Source: Spartobacteria bacterium (lineage in GTDB: Bacteria; Verrucomicrobiota; Verrucomicrobiia; Chthoniobacterales; UBA10450). Taken from it: a DNA stretch of 11,305 nt. The notes under the pieces are model-generated. The model did not search any database. It was not told the DNA's origin and saw only the letters and a program-made list of their open reading frames with translations. The position numbers and the translations under genes are program-made. The stretch covers positions 1 through 11,305 of the forward strand of contig JAJPJU010000138.1 in NCBI GenBank assembly GCA_021324035.1, read 5' to 3'. Positions 1 to 6,966 of the stretch are shown in pieces; within the stretch, counting starts at the first letter, position 1; each line of letters begins with the position of its first letter.

Positions 1-28
1 CTTGGCCCTTGGCCCTTAGCCCTTGGCA
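1..28. repeat. Heptamer tandem array (CTTGGCC-type), cut by window edge
   Basis: Four 7-base units in perfect register: CTTGGCC (1-7), CTTGGCC (8-14), CTTAGCC (15-21) and CTTGGCA (22-28). The array may continue to the left of the window, and degenerate relatives of the unit trail off to about position 42. It lies upstream of the response-regulator gene that starts at 91. It has the same period as the arrays at 4413-4500 and 6860-6952 but a different unit. No inverted partner is visible inside the window; one could lie to the left. Confidence 0.75.
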
Positions 29-76
29 ACGCTTCCCTTTGACCAGCGCTTTGGCTTTATCCTACTCTAGATGTTT

Positions 77-81
77 AGGGA
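77..81 (+). promoter_or_regulatory. Shine-Dalgarno-like AGGGA for the gene at 91
   Basis: AGGGA at 77-81 is followed by nine bases and then a GTG at 91. This is the only well-spaced ribosome-binding-site candidate in the window and supports the GTG start. The ATG at 71 is in a different frame. Confidence 0.5.
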
Positions 82-90
82 CTTATTCTG

Positions 91-2100
91 GTGCCTGCTC
101 GTCCGAAATCCACCAACACAGATGGACCGCAGCCAAACATCGTTTTGCTCGAAGAATACGATGCGTTGGCTGCGGCGATCAGTTCTGCACTAAAGAAATT
201 CGCACCGCAACATGCCGGGTTCGTCGCTCGCTCGATTAAAGAACTCGAGAAACTCGGTTCCGAATTAGATCCCGAGCTTTTTATATTGGATGTCGATCCC
301 CCTTGGGCCGGCATTACCGATGCCCTGCAAAGATTTCGTGACGCGCATCCAAAAGCGCGGGCACTGGTGATCGGAACGGCCATTCCGCCGGAAATCGCGA
401 CCAGACGCGGATTGCTCGGTGGATTGCAATTCGTGGAAAAACCATTCGAGCTGGCGGCGTTCGGTGCAGCTGTCCAGGCATTGCTCGGTCCGTGGCGCGA
501 ATTGGAAGCGCGCGGAGCGTTGCACGTCCTGAGCACGATCGACATGCTGCTGTTGCATCGCGCTGCCGGCGCCAACGTTATCTTGGAAGCCCAATCGCGC
601 ACCCGAACGGGCGAAATCCACATCGCGACGGGTCAATTGTCGCATGCTGAAACGGGGAAAATGAAAGGCGATGATGCGCTCGCCGAAATCCTGACCTGGC
701 CCAAGGCGCACCTCAGCGAGAGAAAGTTGACCGGCTCGTCTCGTCGAACGCTCGGCGCGGGCTGGCCGGCAATCATTGTCGAGGCATTACAGGAGACCGG
801 CCCGGAAATTCCAGAACCGCCGCGGCCTCAACCGCCCACAGTTCAGCCGAAAGTCGGAAAAAAAATCGTGCTGATCGACGATACGGAAATGCTGCGGGTT
901 TTCGTGGAGGACGTTCTCGCGATCGCCCAGCCGGATTGGCAAATCACAACCGCAACAAACGGGAGCGAAGGCTTGCGCGAAGTCCAACAGGTTCACCCCG
1001 ATTTGGTTCTACTTGATTATAGCATGCCCGATTTTAACGGCGACGAAGTTTGCCGCCAGCTTTTGGAAAATGCGAATACGGCACAGGTCCCGATCCTGAT
1101 GATGTCCGGGCACGTCGCGCAGATGAAAGCCACCGCGGCAAAATTCGGCAATGTTGTAGCAACAATCGAAAAGCCGTTTTTGTCCGAAGCGTTGGTCGAT
1201 CTTGTCCGACGAACTCTGGCGGGTGAGCGACTGCTAATCAAAAGAGAACCAACTGTCGAGCCGGCCGCCCCGGCGCCCCCAAGAGAACAAGTTGCGCCGC
1301 AACCGGTTGTTCCTCCTCCGGCACCGCCGCCCCCACCCAGACAAATCATTCCGCCCGAACCAAGGCGCCGGGTTAAGCACGAGCCAGTCGCTCCGCCTCC
1401 GCCGCCAGCGCCCACTAAATTAGAAGAGAAGATTGCGCCTCCCGAGCCGCCGCCGCGGCCGCTTTCCCCGGCTGAAGCTTACTTGGAACGGCAAACGCCA
1501 ATGCCGGCTCGCGGGTCCGCGGTTCGAATCGCGCCTACTGACGGCAACGGCGCGATACTTGGCCTTTTCCTTGAAGTGGTTTCGATGCAGCTCACCTCGC
1601 AGCTGCAAATGGGCGCGATTCGCGCACGCCCGTCATCCTTGACCGGATCGCTTCGACTCGAATCTGCCGCAGCGAGAAACGCGATTCCTCCCGAAATCGG
1701 TTTTCAACTCGGGCCCGCACAATTCAGCGCCGAAGGCCGCGTCTCGGAACTCCGCATGATTCCGACCTGGAAGCCGCCACAGACCGCCCAAATGCGCAAT
1801 GCATTTGAGATCGGCGGCGTCGCGCTCATTCCAAATGAAAATCGCGCCCGGGTCCAGCTGACTCCGGCCGGAACAACTCCGATGACGATGGAATTATTTG
1901 CTTACCTGGAGCTGAGCGCGGTTGAGCTCACCCCGGGCTTTCAAGTCGCGCAATTGATCCTGAATTGGCGAACCAACGCCGTGCGCGTCACCTTGAATCC
2001 GAAAGCACCGGAGCAGACCGCCGCGAAATTTGATATGCGCGTCGAAAAACTCGACAACGCCGGACGAATTGCCCAGGTACTCCTCCGACCGATCCGATAA
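91..2100 (+). CDS. Response-regulator-like protein: degenerate receiver, DUF4388-like domain, canonical receiver, Pro-rich linker, novel C-terminal domain
   Basis: A 669-residue cytoplasmic protein, probably a signalling scaffold or phospho-acceptor. No signal peptide or membrane segment is visible. Residues about 15-133 resemble a receiver domain: the usual acidic pair is Glu21-Glu22, followed by Asp67/Asp69 in FILDVD, Thr96 and Lys117 in EKPF. The Glu-for-Asp change suggests weak Mg binding or phosphorylation. Residues about 138-233 look like a DUF4388/PATAN-type domain (pattern of GALHVLS, then TGEIHIATGQLSHAETGKMKGDDA). Residues about 258-378 are a canonical receiver with Asp263-Asp264, phospho-acceptor Asp309 in LLDYSMP, Ser339 and Lys361. 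A Pro-rich linker spans about 384-470. I do not recognise the last ~195 residues, and no DNA-binding helix-turn-helix, kinase or GGDEF motif is apparent there. The GTG start is chosen for the AGGGA nine bases upstream. The stop is 3 bases from the convergent purB stop. The receiver assignments are firm; the overall role is inferred. Confidence 0.88.
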   Translation: MPARPKSTNTDGPQPNIVLLEEYDALAAAISSALKKFAPQHAGFVARSIKELEKLGSELDPELFILDVDPPWAGITDALQRFRDAHPKARALVIGTAIPPEIATRRGLLGGLQFVEKPFELAAFGAAVQALLGPWRELEARGALHVLSTIDMLLLHRAAGANVILEAQSRTRTGEIHIATGQLSHAETGKMKGDDALAEILTWPKAHLSERKLTGSSRRTLGAGWPAIIVEALQETGPEIPEPPRPQPPTVQPKVGKKIVLIDDTEMLRVFVEDVLAIAQPDWQITTATNGSEGLREVQQVHPDLVLLDYSMPDFNGDEVCRQLLENANTAQVPILMMSGHVAQMKATAAKFGNVVATIEKPFLSEALVDLVRRTLAGERLLIKREPTVEPAAPAPPREQVAPQPVVPPPAPPPPPRQIIPPEPRRRVKHEPVAPPPPPAPTKLEEKIAPPEPPPRPLSPAEAYLERQTPMPARGSAVRIAPTDGNGAILGLFLEVVSMQLTSQLQMGAIRARPSSLTGSLRLESAAARNAIPPEIGFQLGPAQFSAEGRVSELRMIPTWKPPQTAQMRNAFEIGGVALIPNENRARVQLTPAGTTPMTMELFAYLELSAVELTPGFQVAQLILNWRTNAVRVTLNPKAPEQTAAKFDMRVEKLDNAGRIAQVLLRPIR

Positions 2101-2103
2101 GCG

Positions 2104-3399
2104 TTAATTCAGCCCGAGCGCTTTGAACGTTTCGTCGACGTGCTTGAGATGGGTATCGAGCGAACAAAGCCGATCAATCTCGGCGGCGGAAAGTTTGCCA
2201 ATGATCTCCGGTTCTTTTTTTGCGTTGTCGGCGAAGCTCCCCTCGCCTTTCCACGTTTTCATCGCCGCACGTTGGACCGCTTCGTAAGCAGATTTGCGTT
2301 CCGCGCCGGCCCGAGTCAGCGCGAGCAAAATCGATTGGCTGTTATACAAACCTTTCGTTAACGCGAGATTCTGTTCCATTCGCTCTGGATAAACCTGGAG
2401 CCGCTCAACCAGATTGCGCAGCTCGTGCAGCATGAAGTCCATGAGAATGCACGAATCCGGGAAAATGATTCGTTCGGCACTCGAATGACTGATGTCGCGT
2501 TCGTGCCAGAGCGCGACATTTTCCAGCGCTACAACCGCGTTGCCGCGAATCACCCGCGCCAGCCCACTCAGTCGTTCGCTGGTGATTGGGTTGCGTTTGT
2601 GCGGCATGGCCGAACTGCCTTTTTGGCCTTCGCCAAAATATTCCTCCACTTCCAAGACCTCGGTTCGTTGCAAATGGCGAAACTCCGTCGCCCAGCGATC
2701 GATGCTTGAAGCGATCACTGCGAGAGTTGTCATGAATTCGGCGTGACGATCGCGCTGAACAATCTGGGTCGATAACGTCGCCGGTTTCAGGCCCAGCTTT
2801 TCGCATACGTCGCGTTCCACTTTGGGATCCACGTGAGCATGAGTGCCAACCGCGCCGCTGATTTTGCCGACGCGAACCCGTTCGCGAGTTTGAGACAATC
2901 GTTCTTCGGCGCGTCCAAACTCATCGAACATCAACGCCATCTTCAAGCCGAACGTGATTGGCTCGGCATGAACGCCGTGACTGCGGCCAATCATCGGACT
3001 CATTTTGTAACGCCGCGCCTGCCCGGCGATGGCGTTGCGAACTTGTTTCAAATCGTCAGCCAGAATATCGATCGATTCGTTCAGTTGAACCGAAAGTGTC
3101 GTGTCGAGAATGTCCGATGAGGTGAGACCTTGATGAATCCAGCGCGCCGCCGGACCGACCGAGGCCGCCACGTTTTCCAGAAAGGCGATGACGTCGTGGT
3201 TCGTCCGCTTTTCGATCTCGAGAATTTCGGGGATCGAAAACCGCGCTTTCTTGCGGATTTCAGCTGCGTCCTGTTTTGGGATCTGGCCGAGCGCGGCCAT
3301 CGCTTCGCAAGCGAGGACTTCGATCTCCAACCAGATTTGGTATTTGCGCTCGTCCGACCAGATCTGGCGCATCTGGGGACGGGAATAACGATCAATCAC
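2104..3399 (-). CDS. purB: Adenylosuccinate lyase (PurB)
   Basis: A cytosolic enzyme of purine synthesis. It removes fumarate from SAICAR to give AICAR, and from adenylosuccinate to give AMP. The 431-residue length is the usual short bacterial form, like Bacillus subtilis PurB. Visible family landmarks are His68 in RTNHDV, the GLTSSDILDT motif at about 91-100, His141 in GRSHGVHAEP, and the fumarase/aspartase superfamily signature SSAMPHKRNP at 262-271, whose serine is the catalytic base on the mobile loop. All these positions match the expected catalytic residues, so the enzyme should be active. The start is GTG at 3397-3399 (MIDRYSRP, typical of family N-termini); no Shine-Dalgarno sequence is seen before it. 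The upstream small gene ends in its own terminator (3447-3485), so purB should have its own promoter in 3400-3446, although I cannot define one. No other pur gene is in the window. Confidence 0.97.
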   Translation of the reverse strand: MIDRYSRPQMRQIWSDERKYQIWLEIEVLACEAMAALGQIPKQDAAEIRKKARFSIPEILEIEKRTNHDVIAFLENVAASVGPAARWIHQGLTSSDILDTTLSVQLNESIDILADDLKQVRNAIAGQARRYKMSPMIGRSHGVHAEPITFGLKMALMFDEFGRAEERLSQTRERVRVGKISGAVGTHAHVDPKVERDVCEKLGLKPATLSTQIVQRDRHAEFMTTLAVIASSIDRWATEFRHLQRTEVLEVEEYFGEGQKGSSAMPHKRNPITSERLSGLARVIRGNAVVALENVALWHERDISHSSAERIIFPDSCILMDFMLHELRNLVERLQVYPERMEQNLALTKGLYNSQSILLALTRAGAERKSAYEAVQRAAMKTWKGEGSFADNAKKEPEIIGKLSAAEIDRLCSLDTHLKHVDETFKALGLN

Positions 3400-3446
3400 C
3401 CGGCCAAGATAGATTGCCGCGGCGAACGTGAAAGTGTTTTGTCGGC

Positions 3447-3485
3447 AAAAAAAATCGCTCCGGCAGACAATCCGCCGGAGCGATT
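3447..3485 (-). terminator. Rho-independent terminator of the small gene 3513-3695
   Basis: On the minus strand a perfect 12-bp stem (arms 3474-3485 and 3453-3464, core GCTCCGGC) encloses a 9-base loop. It is followed by a run of eight T, read as A on the plus strand at 3447-3454; the last two stem bases are part of this run. It begins 28 bases after the stop codon of the small minus-strand gene and separates it from purB. A stem on this strand with no T run on the other strand makes it directional. Confidence 0.9.
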
Positions 3486-3512
3486 CGAGAAATTCGCTTG
3501 GTTTAGGTTAAA

Positions 3513-3695
3513 CTAGCAAACCTTGGCGCGGAGAAACTTTCCGTCGCTTTGGAGTTTCACTTTTCCGCTGCCAAGCAGATCAGCGACGGTGGCGACGGTC
3601 TCCTTCGTGTTGCTGGTGCACGAACTGACAGCGAGAATTAAATCGCCGAGTGAAAGTTTTGGCCGGGGCTTGAGGATAAGGCTGTGTTTCTTCAT
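3513..3695 (-). CDS. Small hypothetical protein, 60 residues
   Basis: I do not recognise a named family. From ATG 3693-3695 the protein has 60 residues, beginning MKKHSLILKPRPKLSLGDLI. It is basic at the N-terminus, has a soluble-looking middle with a Ser-Ser-Cys-Thr stretch, a likely helix (KETVATVADLLGSGKV) and a C-terminal Cys. There is no signal peptide or membrane segment. The helix followed by a short strand-like segment (KVKLQSDGKFLRAKV) could be a small winged-helix-like or regulatory fold, but this is speculation. The case for a real gene is the strong terminator 28 bases after its stop and the lack of any other gene that terminator could serve except dedA. An upstream in-frame TTG at 3725 would add ten residues; I prefer the ATG. 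It lies 78 bases downstream of the DedA-family gene on the same strand and may be co-transcribed with it. Confidence 0.7.
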   Translation of the reverse strand: MKKHSLILKPRPKLSLGDLILAVSSCTSNTKETVATVADLLGSGKVKLQSDGKFLRAKVC

Positions 3696-3702
3696 AGCGT
3701 TA

Positions 3703-3715
3703 TGTCTGTCAGACA
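3703..3715. promoter_or_regulatory. 13-base palindrome before the small gene
   Basis: TGTCTG-T-CAGACA is a perfect inverted repeat with a one-base centre. It ends seven bases before the ATG of the small minus-strand gene. It could be an operator or a small RNA hairpin in the leader. If translation began at the upstream TTG (3725) it would lie inside the coding region. No known regulator site is recognised. Confidence 0.3.
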
Positions 3716-3773
3716 GCAGCTTCAATGCCCCTGTTCAATCTTCGTTCGAACAAAATCCGCGGATCGCCGGCGG

Positions 3774-4403
3774 TTATTCCGCTTTCCGCTTGGAAAGCCA
3801 CATCGATAAAACGTAAAGCGCAGCAAATGCCAGAACCACAAGAAGTAACCATTTCGTCTGGCTTCGAACAAAATGGAGCAATCCTTCGGGATCCTGCAGT
3901 AAATCGGGAGCAACTCGCTGCGCACGGACGCCCAAATAAGCGAGAATCGAACAGGAAATAAACGACCCCAGCACGGTCATGACGCTGAAAATCCTGAAAT
4001 TCATCCGGACGATCCCGGCCGGAATCGAAATCAAATGGCGAACCCCGGGCAGAAGCCGGGCGAAGAAAATGCCACCGGCCTCATAGCGGGCCAGCCAATG
4101 CTCGGCCTCGTCCAATTTTTTCGGCGGAAATAGAATGAATTTGCCGAATTTAACGACTAACGGTCGACCCAACCAAAGTGACAGCCAATACATCACGGCC
4201 GCTCCAAGATATGCGCCTAACGTGCTCGCCAGGATCACTCCGGTCAGATTCAGGCGGCCCTCCGCGGCCAGGAACGCAGCCAGTGGCACGACCGCTTCAG
4301 CTGGCAGCGGAATCGGCGTGCTTCCCACCGCCATCAACGCAATGACGCCGAGATAACCGCCAGTGAGAACCCATTCCGACCAATGTTGAAGGAGTTGATG
4401 CAT
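3774..4403 (-). CDS. DedA-family (SNARE-associated / VTT-domain) inner-membrane protein
   Basis: A 209-residue integral membrane protein of the DedA family. Members are membrane proteins linked to lipid scrambling or undecaprenyl-phosphate recycling and to envelope stress tolerance. Sequence evidence: the re-entrant-loop motif GSTPIPLPAEAVVP (Pro32, Pro34, Glu36); the small-residue segment LGAYLGAAVMYWLSLWLGR (about 62-80); the second re-entrant signature FARLLPGVRHLISIPAG with Arg116, Pro119, Arg122, Pro128 and Gly130; and hydrophobic helices at about 13-30, 38-80, 140-160 and 183-203, with a positively charged C-terminal tail. Length is typical. The ATG at 4401-4403 sits about five bases from the heptamer inverted repeat, so its leader is that repeat; no Shine-Dalgarno is seen. 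It is divergent from the ABC exporter, consistent with but not proof of a shared envelope role. The exact substrate is not predictable from sequence. Confidence 0.93.
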   Translation of the reverse strand: MHQLLQHWSEWVLTGGYLGVIALMAVGSTPIPLPAEAVVPLAAFLAAEGRLNLTGVILASTLGAYLGAAVMYWLSLWLGRPLVVKFGKFILFPPKKLDEAEHWLARYEAGGIFFARLLPGVRHLISIPAGIVRMNFRIFSVMTVLGSFISCSILAYLGVRAQRVAPDLLQDPEGLLHFVRSQTKWLLLVVLAFAALYVLSMWLSKRKAE

Positions 4404-4412
4404 CCTCGAATT

Positions 4413-4500
4413 TTAGATTTTGGATTTTCGATTTCCGTTTACTCTGGCGAGCGCGCGACTAGTTCAATCTAAAATCCGCAATCCGCAATCTAAAATCGAT
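4413..4500. repeat. Inverted heptamer array between divergent genes
   Basis: The left arm holds three 7-base units, TTAGATT (4413-4419), TTGGATT (4420-4426) and TTCGATT (4427-4433). Read on the other strand these are AATC-type units. The right arm holds five units in perfect register: AATCTAA (4466-4472), AATCCGC (4473-4479), AATCCGC (4480-4486), AATCTAA (4487-4493) and AATCGAT (4494-4500). The last unit touches the ATG at 4501. Aligning 4409-4434 against 4472-4497 as an inverted repeat gives 20 of 26 paired positions. The array fills most of the 97-base region between the DedA gene and the ABC exporter, so the promoters of both must lie in or around it. Confidence 0.85.
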
Positions 4501-6267
4501 ATGTCGATTTACCGACGCGTTCTAGCTTATTACCGGCCGTTTATCGGGAAATCGTTCCTGGGTCTGGCGCTGTCGCTTGTCGGGATCGCGTTGAATCTGC
4601 TCAAACCATGGCCGTTCAAGATCATCGTCGATGATATAATTCCGAATAAACTTTTCGATCTTCCGGAGGTGTTGAAGTCTTTGGGTGGGGCGAATTCAAC
4701 GATTTTAGCGCTCTGCCTCGCGCTCGTCGTCATCCAGCTGTTCTGGGGAATTACCAACTGGGTCACGAATTATATTTTCGTCAAAATCGGATTGGAGGCG
4801 CTGCTCAAAATCCGGACGGACATTTACACCCACCTGCAGCGACTATCGCTGAAATTCCATGACGCGCAGCGCTCAAGCGATTCCACTTTTCGAGTCGCCT
4901 ACGATTCACAGGCGATCCAGACAATTTATAACAAAGGGTTCACCGGGGTTTTCGGATCTGTCATCACACTCGTCGGCACCTTCATCGTGATGGTGCGAAT
5001 CGACTGGGAGCTCACCTTGCTCTCGTTAGGAATCGTTCCCCTGCTCATCGCCGTCATCTATTTTTTCGCCCATCGCATCCGGCGCGAGTCGACCCTGATT
5101 CAGGAACAGGAAAGTGCCGTGCTGGTGCAGGCACAGGAGGGACTGAGTTCGATTCGAATGGTGCACGCCTTTGGACGCGAAGACTGGGAAGTGCGGCAGT
5201 TTCAGCAACGAGCCGAGCAAAGTTTACAGGCCAATCTGCGACTGACTCTCACCAACATTAACAGCGCGCTTGTGATCAGCACGCTTATGGTCATCGGCAC
5301 GGCTGCGATGTATTACGTCGGCACGATGCATGTTCTGGCTGGAAGCCTCACTCTCGGATCGCTTCTCGTGTTTAGCGCATATCTGCTGATGCTTTATCAA
5401 CCGCTTGAATCGCTGACTTATACGACATGGGCGATGGAAGGCGCCACCGCCGGCGCAAAACGTTGTTTTGAAGTCCTCGATCGCCATGATGACGTGGCCG
5501 ACGCGCCGGATGCAGTCGCGATTTCCGAAACGAAGGGAGCCATTCAGTTTCAACAAGTTTCTTTCGGCTACAAAGACGAACGCGAAATCTTGCACGATAT
5601 CGATCTCAAGATCGAACCGAATCAAATCATGGCACTCGTCGGCGGCACCGGCGCCGGCAAGAGCACGCTGCTTAGTCTGGTTCCGCGTTTTTACGATCCT
5701 TCGGCAGGCTCGGTCAGTCTCGACGGCCGCGATTTGCGAAAAATCACCAAGAAGTCGTTGCGGGCACAAATCGGGATCGTTTTGCAGGACACGCTTCTTT
5801 TTTCCACTACGATTCGGGAGAACATCGCCTACGGACGGCCCGAAGCGACCGAGGAAGAAATCATCGATGCCGCGAAACGTGCCCAAGCCGATCAATTCAT
5901 CCAGCAGATGCCGGAAGGTTACTCAAGCCAGGTTGGCGAACGCGGCGGCCATTTGAGCGTGGGGCAACGTCAGCGAATCGGGATCGCCCGCGCGTTTTTG
6001 AAAAATGCGCCGATCCTGCTTCTCGACGAGCCAACCTCGGCGCTCGATCCAACGACCGAATCTGCGATCATGGACACGATCAAGGAACTCATGCGCGGAC
6101 GGACAACATTGATTGTGACTCATCGACTGGCGACGATTCACAATGTCGATCTTATCGTGGTGATCGAGAATGGAAGCGTGGTCGAAAAAGGTCGCGGGGA
6201 GGAACTGGTTAGGCGCGGGGGCGTTTACGCGAAACTTTACGGTTCCGGAAAATTTACAACAACGTGA
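4501..6267 (+). CDS. ABC exporter, fused membrane and ATPase domains (MsbA/lipid-exporter type)
   Basis: A 588-residue half-transporter expected to work as a homodimer in the inner membrane, exporting a lipid, lipid-linked glycan or other hydrophobic cargo. Residues about 15-305 are the six-helix type I exporter domain. The ATPase domain follows from about 340: Walker A GGTGAGKST at 381-389 (Lys387), Q-loop Gln429, signature LSVGQ at 485-489 (Val in place of the usual Gly, a common exporter variant), Walker B ILLLDEP with Asp509 and catalytic Glu510, and switch His541. All ATPase residues are present, so it should be active. I chose ATG 4501 (MSIYRRVLAYYRPFIGK). The in-frame TTG at 4420 would only translate the heptamer repeat. 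No Shine-Dalgarno is visible. The stop overlaps the acyltransferase start by four bases (GTGA), implying coupling. The downstream acyltransferase and glycosyltransferase suggest a surface glycan or glycolipid substrate; MsbA-like lipid A export and multidrug export are alternatives. Confidence 0.93.
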   Translation: MSIYRRVLAYYRPFIGKSFLGLALSLVGIALNLLKPWPFKIIVDDIIPNKLFDLPEVLKSLGGANSTILALCLALVVIQLFWGITNWVTNYIFVKIGLEALLKIRTDIYTHLQRLSLKFHDAQRSSDSTFRVAYDSQAIQTIYNKGFTGVFGSVITLVGTFIVMVRIDWELTLLSLGIVPLLIAVIYFFAHRIRRESTLIQEQESAVLVQAQEGLSSIRMVHAFGREDWEVRQFQQRAEQSLQANLRLTLTNINSALVISTLMVIGTAAMYYVGTMHVLAGSLTLGSLLVFSAYLLMLYQPLESLTYTTWAMEGATAGAKRCFEVLDRHDDVADAPDAVAISETKGAIQFQQVSFGYKDEREILHDIDLKIEPNQIMALVGGTGAGKSTLLSLVPRFYDPSAGSVSLDGRDLRKITKKSLRAQIGIVLQDTLLFSTTIRENIAYGRPEATEEEIIDAAKRAQADQFIQQMPEGYSSQVGERGGHLSVGQRQRIGIARAFLKNAPILLLDEPTSALDPTTESAIMDTIKELMRGRTTLIVTHRLATIHNVDLIVVIENGSVVEKGRGEELVRRGGVYAKLYGSGKFTTT

Positions 6268-6851
6268 GCAACGTTAAACGAGATCGCCACGTCGAGCACG
6301 ACTGGTATCCGGAACCGATTCCGTCCAACGTCGACTTCGGCGAAGGGTTTTATTGCGAGAGCGCGCAGGTTTTCAAAAAAATGCTTTGCCAAAAGCCGCA
6401 CGCCGTCGTTTTCGGCGATCACGTCTCTGTTTACGCCGGATGTTCGTTTGCCATCCAAAAAGACGGGCGCTGCACCGTTGGCGATTTTACTCTTCTCAAT
6501 GGTGCGATCGTGATGGCTGAGGAACTGGTTGAGATCGGGTCGCATTGTCTTATTTCCTGGGGAGTTGGCATTGCCGATTCCGATTTTCATCCCCTGGAGC
6601 CAGCTCAACGATTGATCGATGCGCACGCGCTTGCGCCGTTTTTCAAAGATCGACCGCCTCGTCCGAAATTGAAAACTGCGCCCGTGAGAATCGGCGACAA
6701 CGTTTGGATTGGCATGAACGCAGTGATTTTGAAGGGCGTAACGATTGGCGACAATTCGGTGGTCGCCGCAGGCGCGGTTGTGACCAAGAGCGTCCCCGCG
6801 AACACCATTGTGGCCGGGAATCCCGCGGTCGAAGTGAAGAAGTTCCAGTGA
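6264..6851 (+). CDS. Hexapeptide-repeat (left-handed beta-helix) acyltransferase
   Basis: A 195-residue cytosolic acyltransferase of the LbetaH/CatB-WbbJ-WcaF type, normally a trimer that transfers acetyl or another acyl group from a CoA donor to a sugar. The imperfect hexapeptide repeats run from about residue 46 (VVFGDHVSVYAGCSF) to 188. The most regular part is at 141-188, with units such as VRIGDN, VWIGMN, AVILKG, VTIGDN and SVVAAG, ending in the classic AGNPA. His109 in DSDFHP is the likely catalytic histidine. The region between (SDFHPLEPAQRLIDAHALAPFFKDR) is the extended acceptor loop of the family. The GTG start at 6264 overlaps the exporter stop by four bases, so translation is probably coupled. 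Its place between an exporter and a glycosyltransferase points to modification of an exported glycan or glycolipid. The acceptor is unknown. Confidence 0.92.
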   Translation: MSNVKRDRHVEHDWYPEPIPSNVDFGEGFYCESAQVFKKMLCQKPHAVVFGDHVSVYAGCSFAIQKDGRCTVGDFTLLNGAIVMAEELVEIGSHCLISWGVGIADSDFHPLEPAQRLIDAHALAPFFKDRPPRPKLKTAPVRIGDNVWIGMNAVILKGVTIGDNSVVAAGAVVTKSVPANTIVAGNPAVEVKKFQ

Positions 6852-6859
6852 CCGCTGCA

Positions 6860-6952
6860 AACGCCCAACGCCCAACGCTGAATGCCGAACGCCGAGCGCC
6901 GAATTGTGTTCGCTGCATTCGATATTGGATGTTGGACGTTGGGCGTTGGAGG
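6860..6952. repeat. Inverted heptamer array with large hairpin potential
   Basis: The left arm has six 7-base units in register from 6860 to 6901: AACGCCC twice, then AACGCTG, AATGCCG, AACGCCG and AGCGCCG. The right arm has five from 6918 to 6952: TTCGATA, TTGGATG, TTGGACG, TTGGGCG and TTGGAGG. Pairing 6860-6892 with 6915-6947 matches 25 of 33 positions by Watson-Crick rules, and two more can form G-U pairs in RNA. The intervening loop is about 22 bases. The array fills nearly all of the 115-base gap between the acyltransferase stop and the glycosyltransferase ATG at 6967, on the same transcript if the three genes form an operon. The last unit supplies a GGAGG. Confidence 0.88.
6948..6952 (+). 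promoter_or_regulatory. GGAGG formed by the last heptamer, possible Shine-Dalgarno
   Basis: GGAGG at 6948-6952 is part of the final repeat unit TTGGAGG. It lies 14 bases before the ATG at 6967, longer than the usual 5-9. If used, a ribosome-binding site would sit at the base of the hairpin, so folding could influence access to it. This is inference. Confidence 0.3.
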
Positions 6953-6966
6953 TTTTCTTACGATTC

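Noticed and set aside
75..711. Two long minus-strand open frames opposite the response regulator
   Set aside because: They are antisense to the receiver and DUF4388-like region, which has recognisable motifs; their translations are compositionally odd.
3757..3773. Possible terminator right after the DedA gene on the minus strand
   Set aside because: The stem is only 4 bp (CCGC/GCGG), touches the stop codon and has a broken T run; too weak to call.
3745..3874. 12-base direct repeat TTCGAACAAAAT at 3745-3756 and 3863-3874
   Set aside because: One copy is inside the DedA coding region and there are only two copies, with no mobile-element features; probably chance.
4420..4500. N-terminal extension of the ABC exporter from TTG 4420
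   Set aside because: The 27 extra codons are just translated heptamer repeat. The family N-terminus begins at ATG 4501.
6860..6952. CRISPR array
   Set aside because: Units are 7 bases and contiguous, with no spacers, and the two halves are inverted. No cas genes are present.
6904..6966. N-terminal extension of the glycosyltransferase from TTG 6904
   Set aside because: The extra 21 codons fall in the right arm of the repeat. ATG 6967 gives the expected Rossmann-type start.
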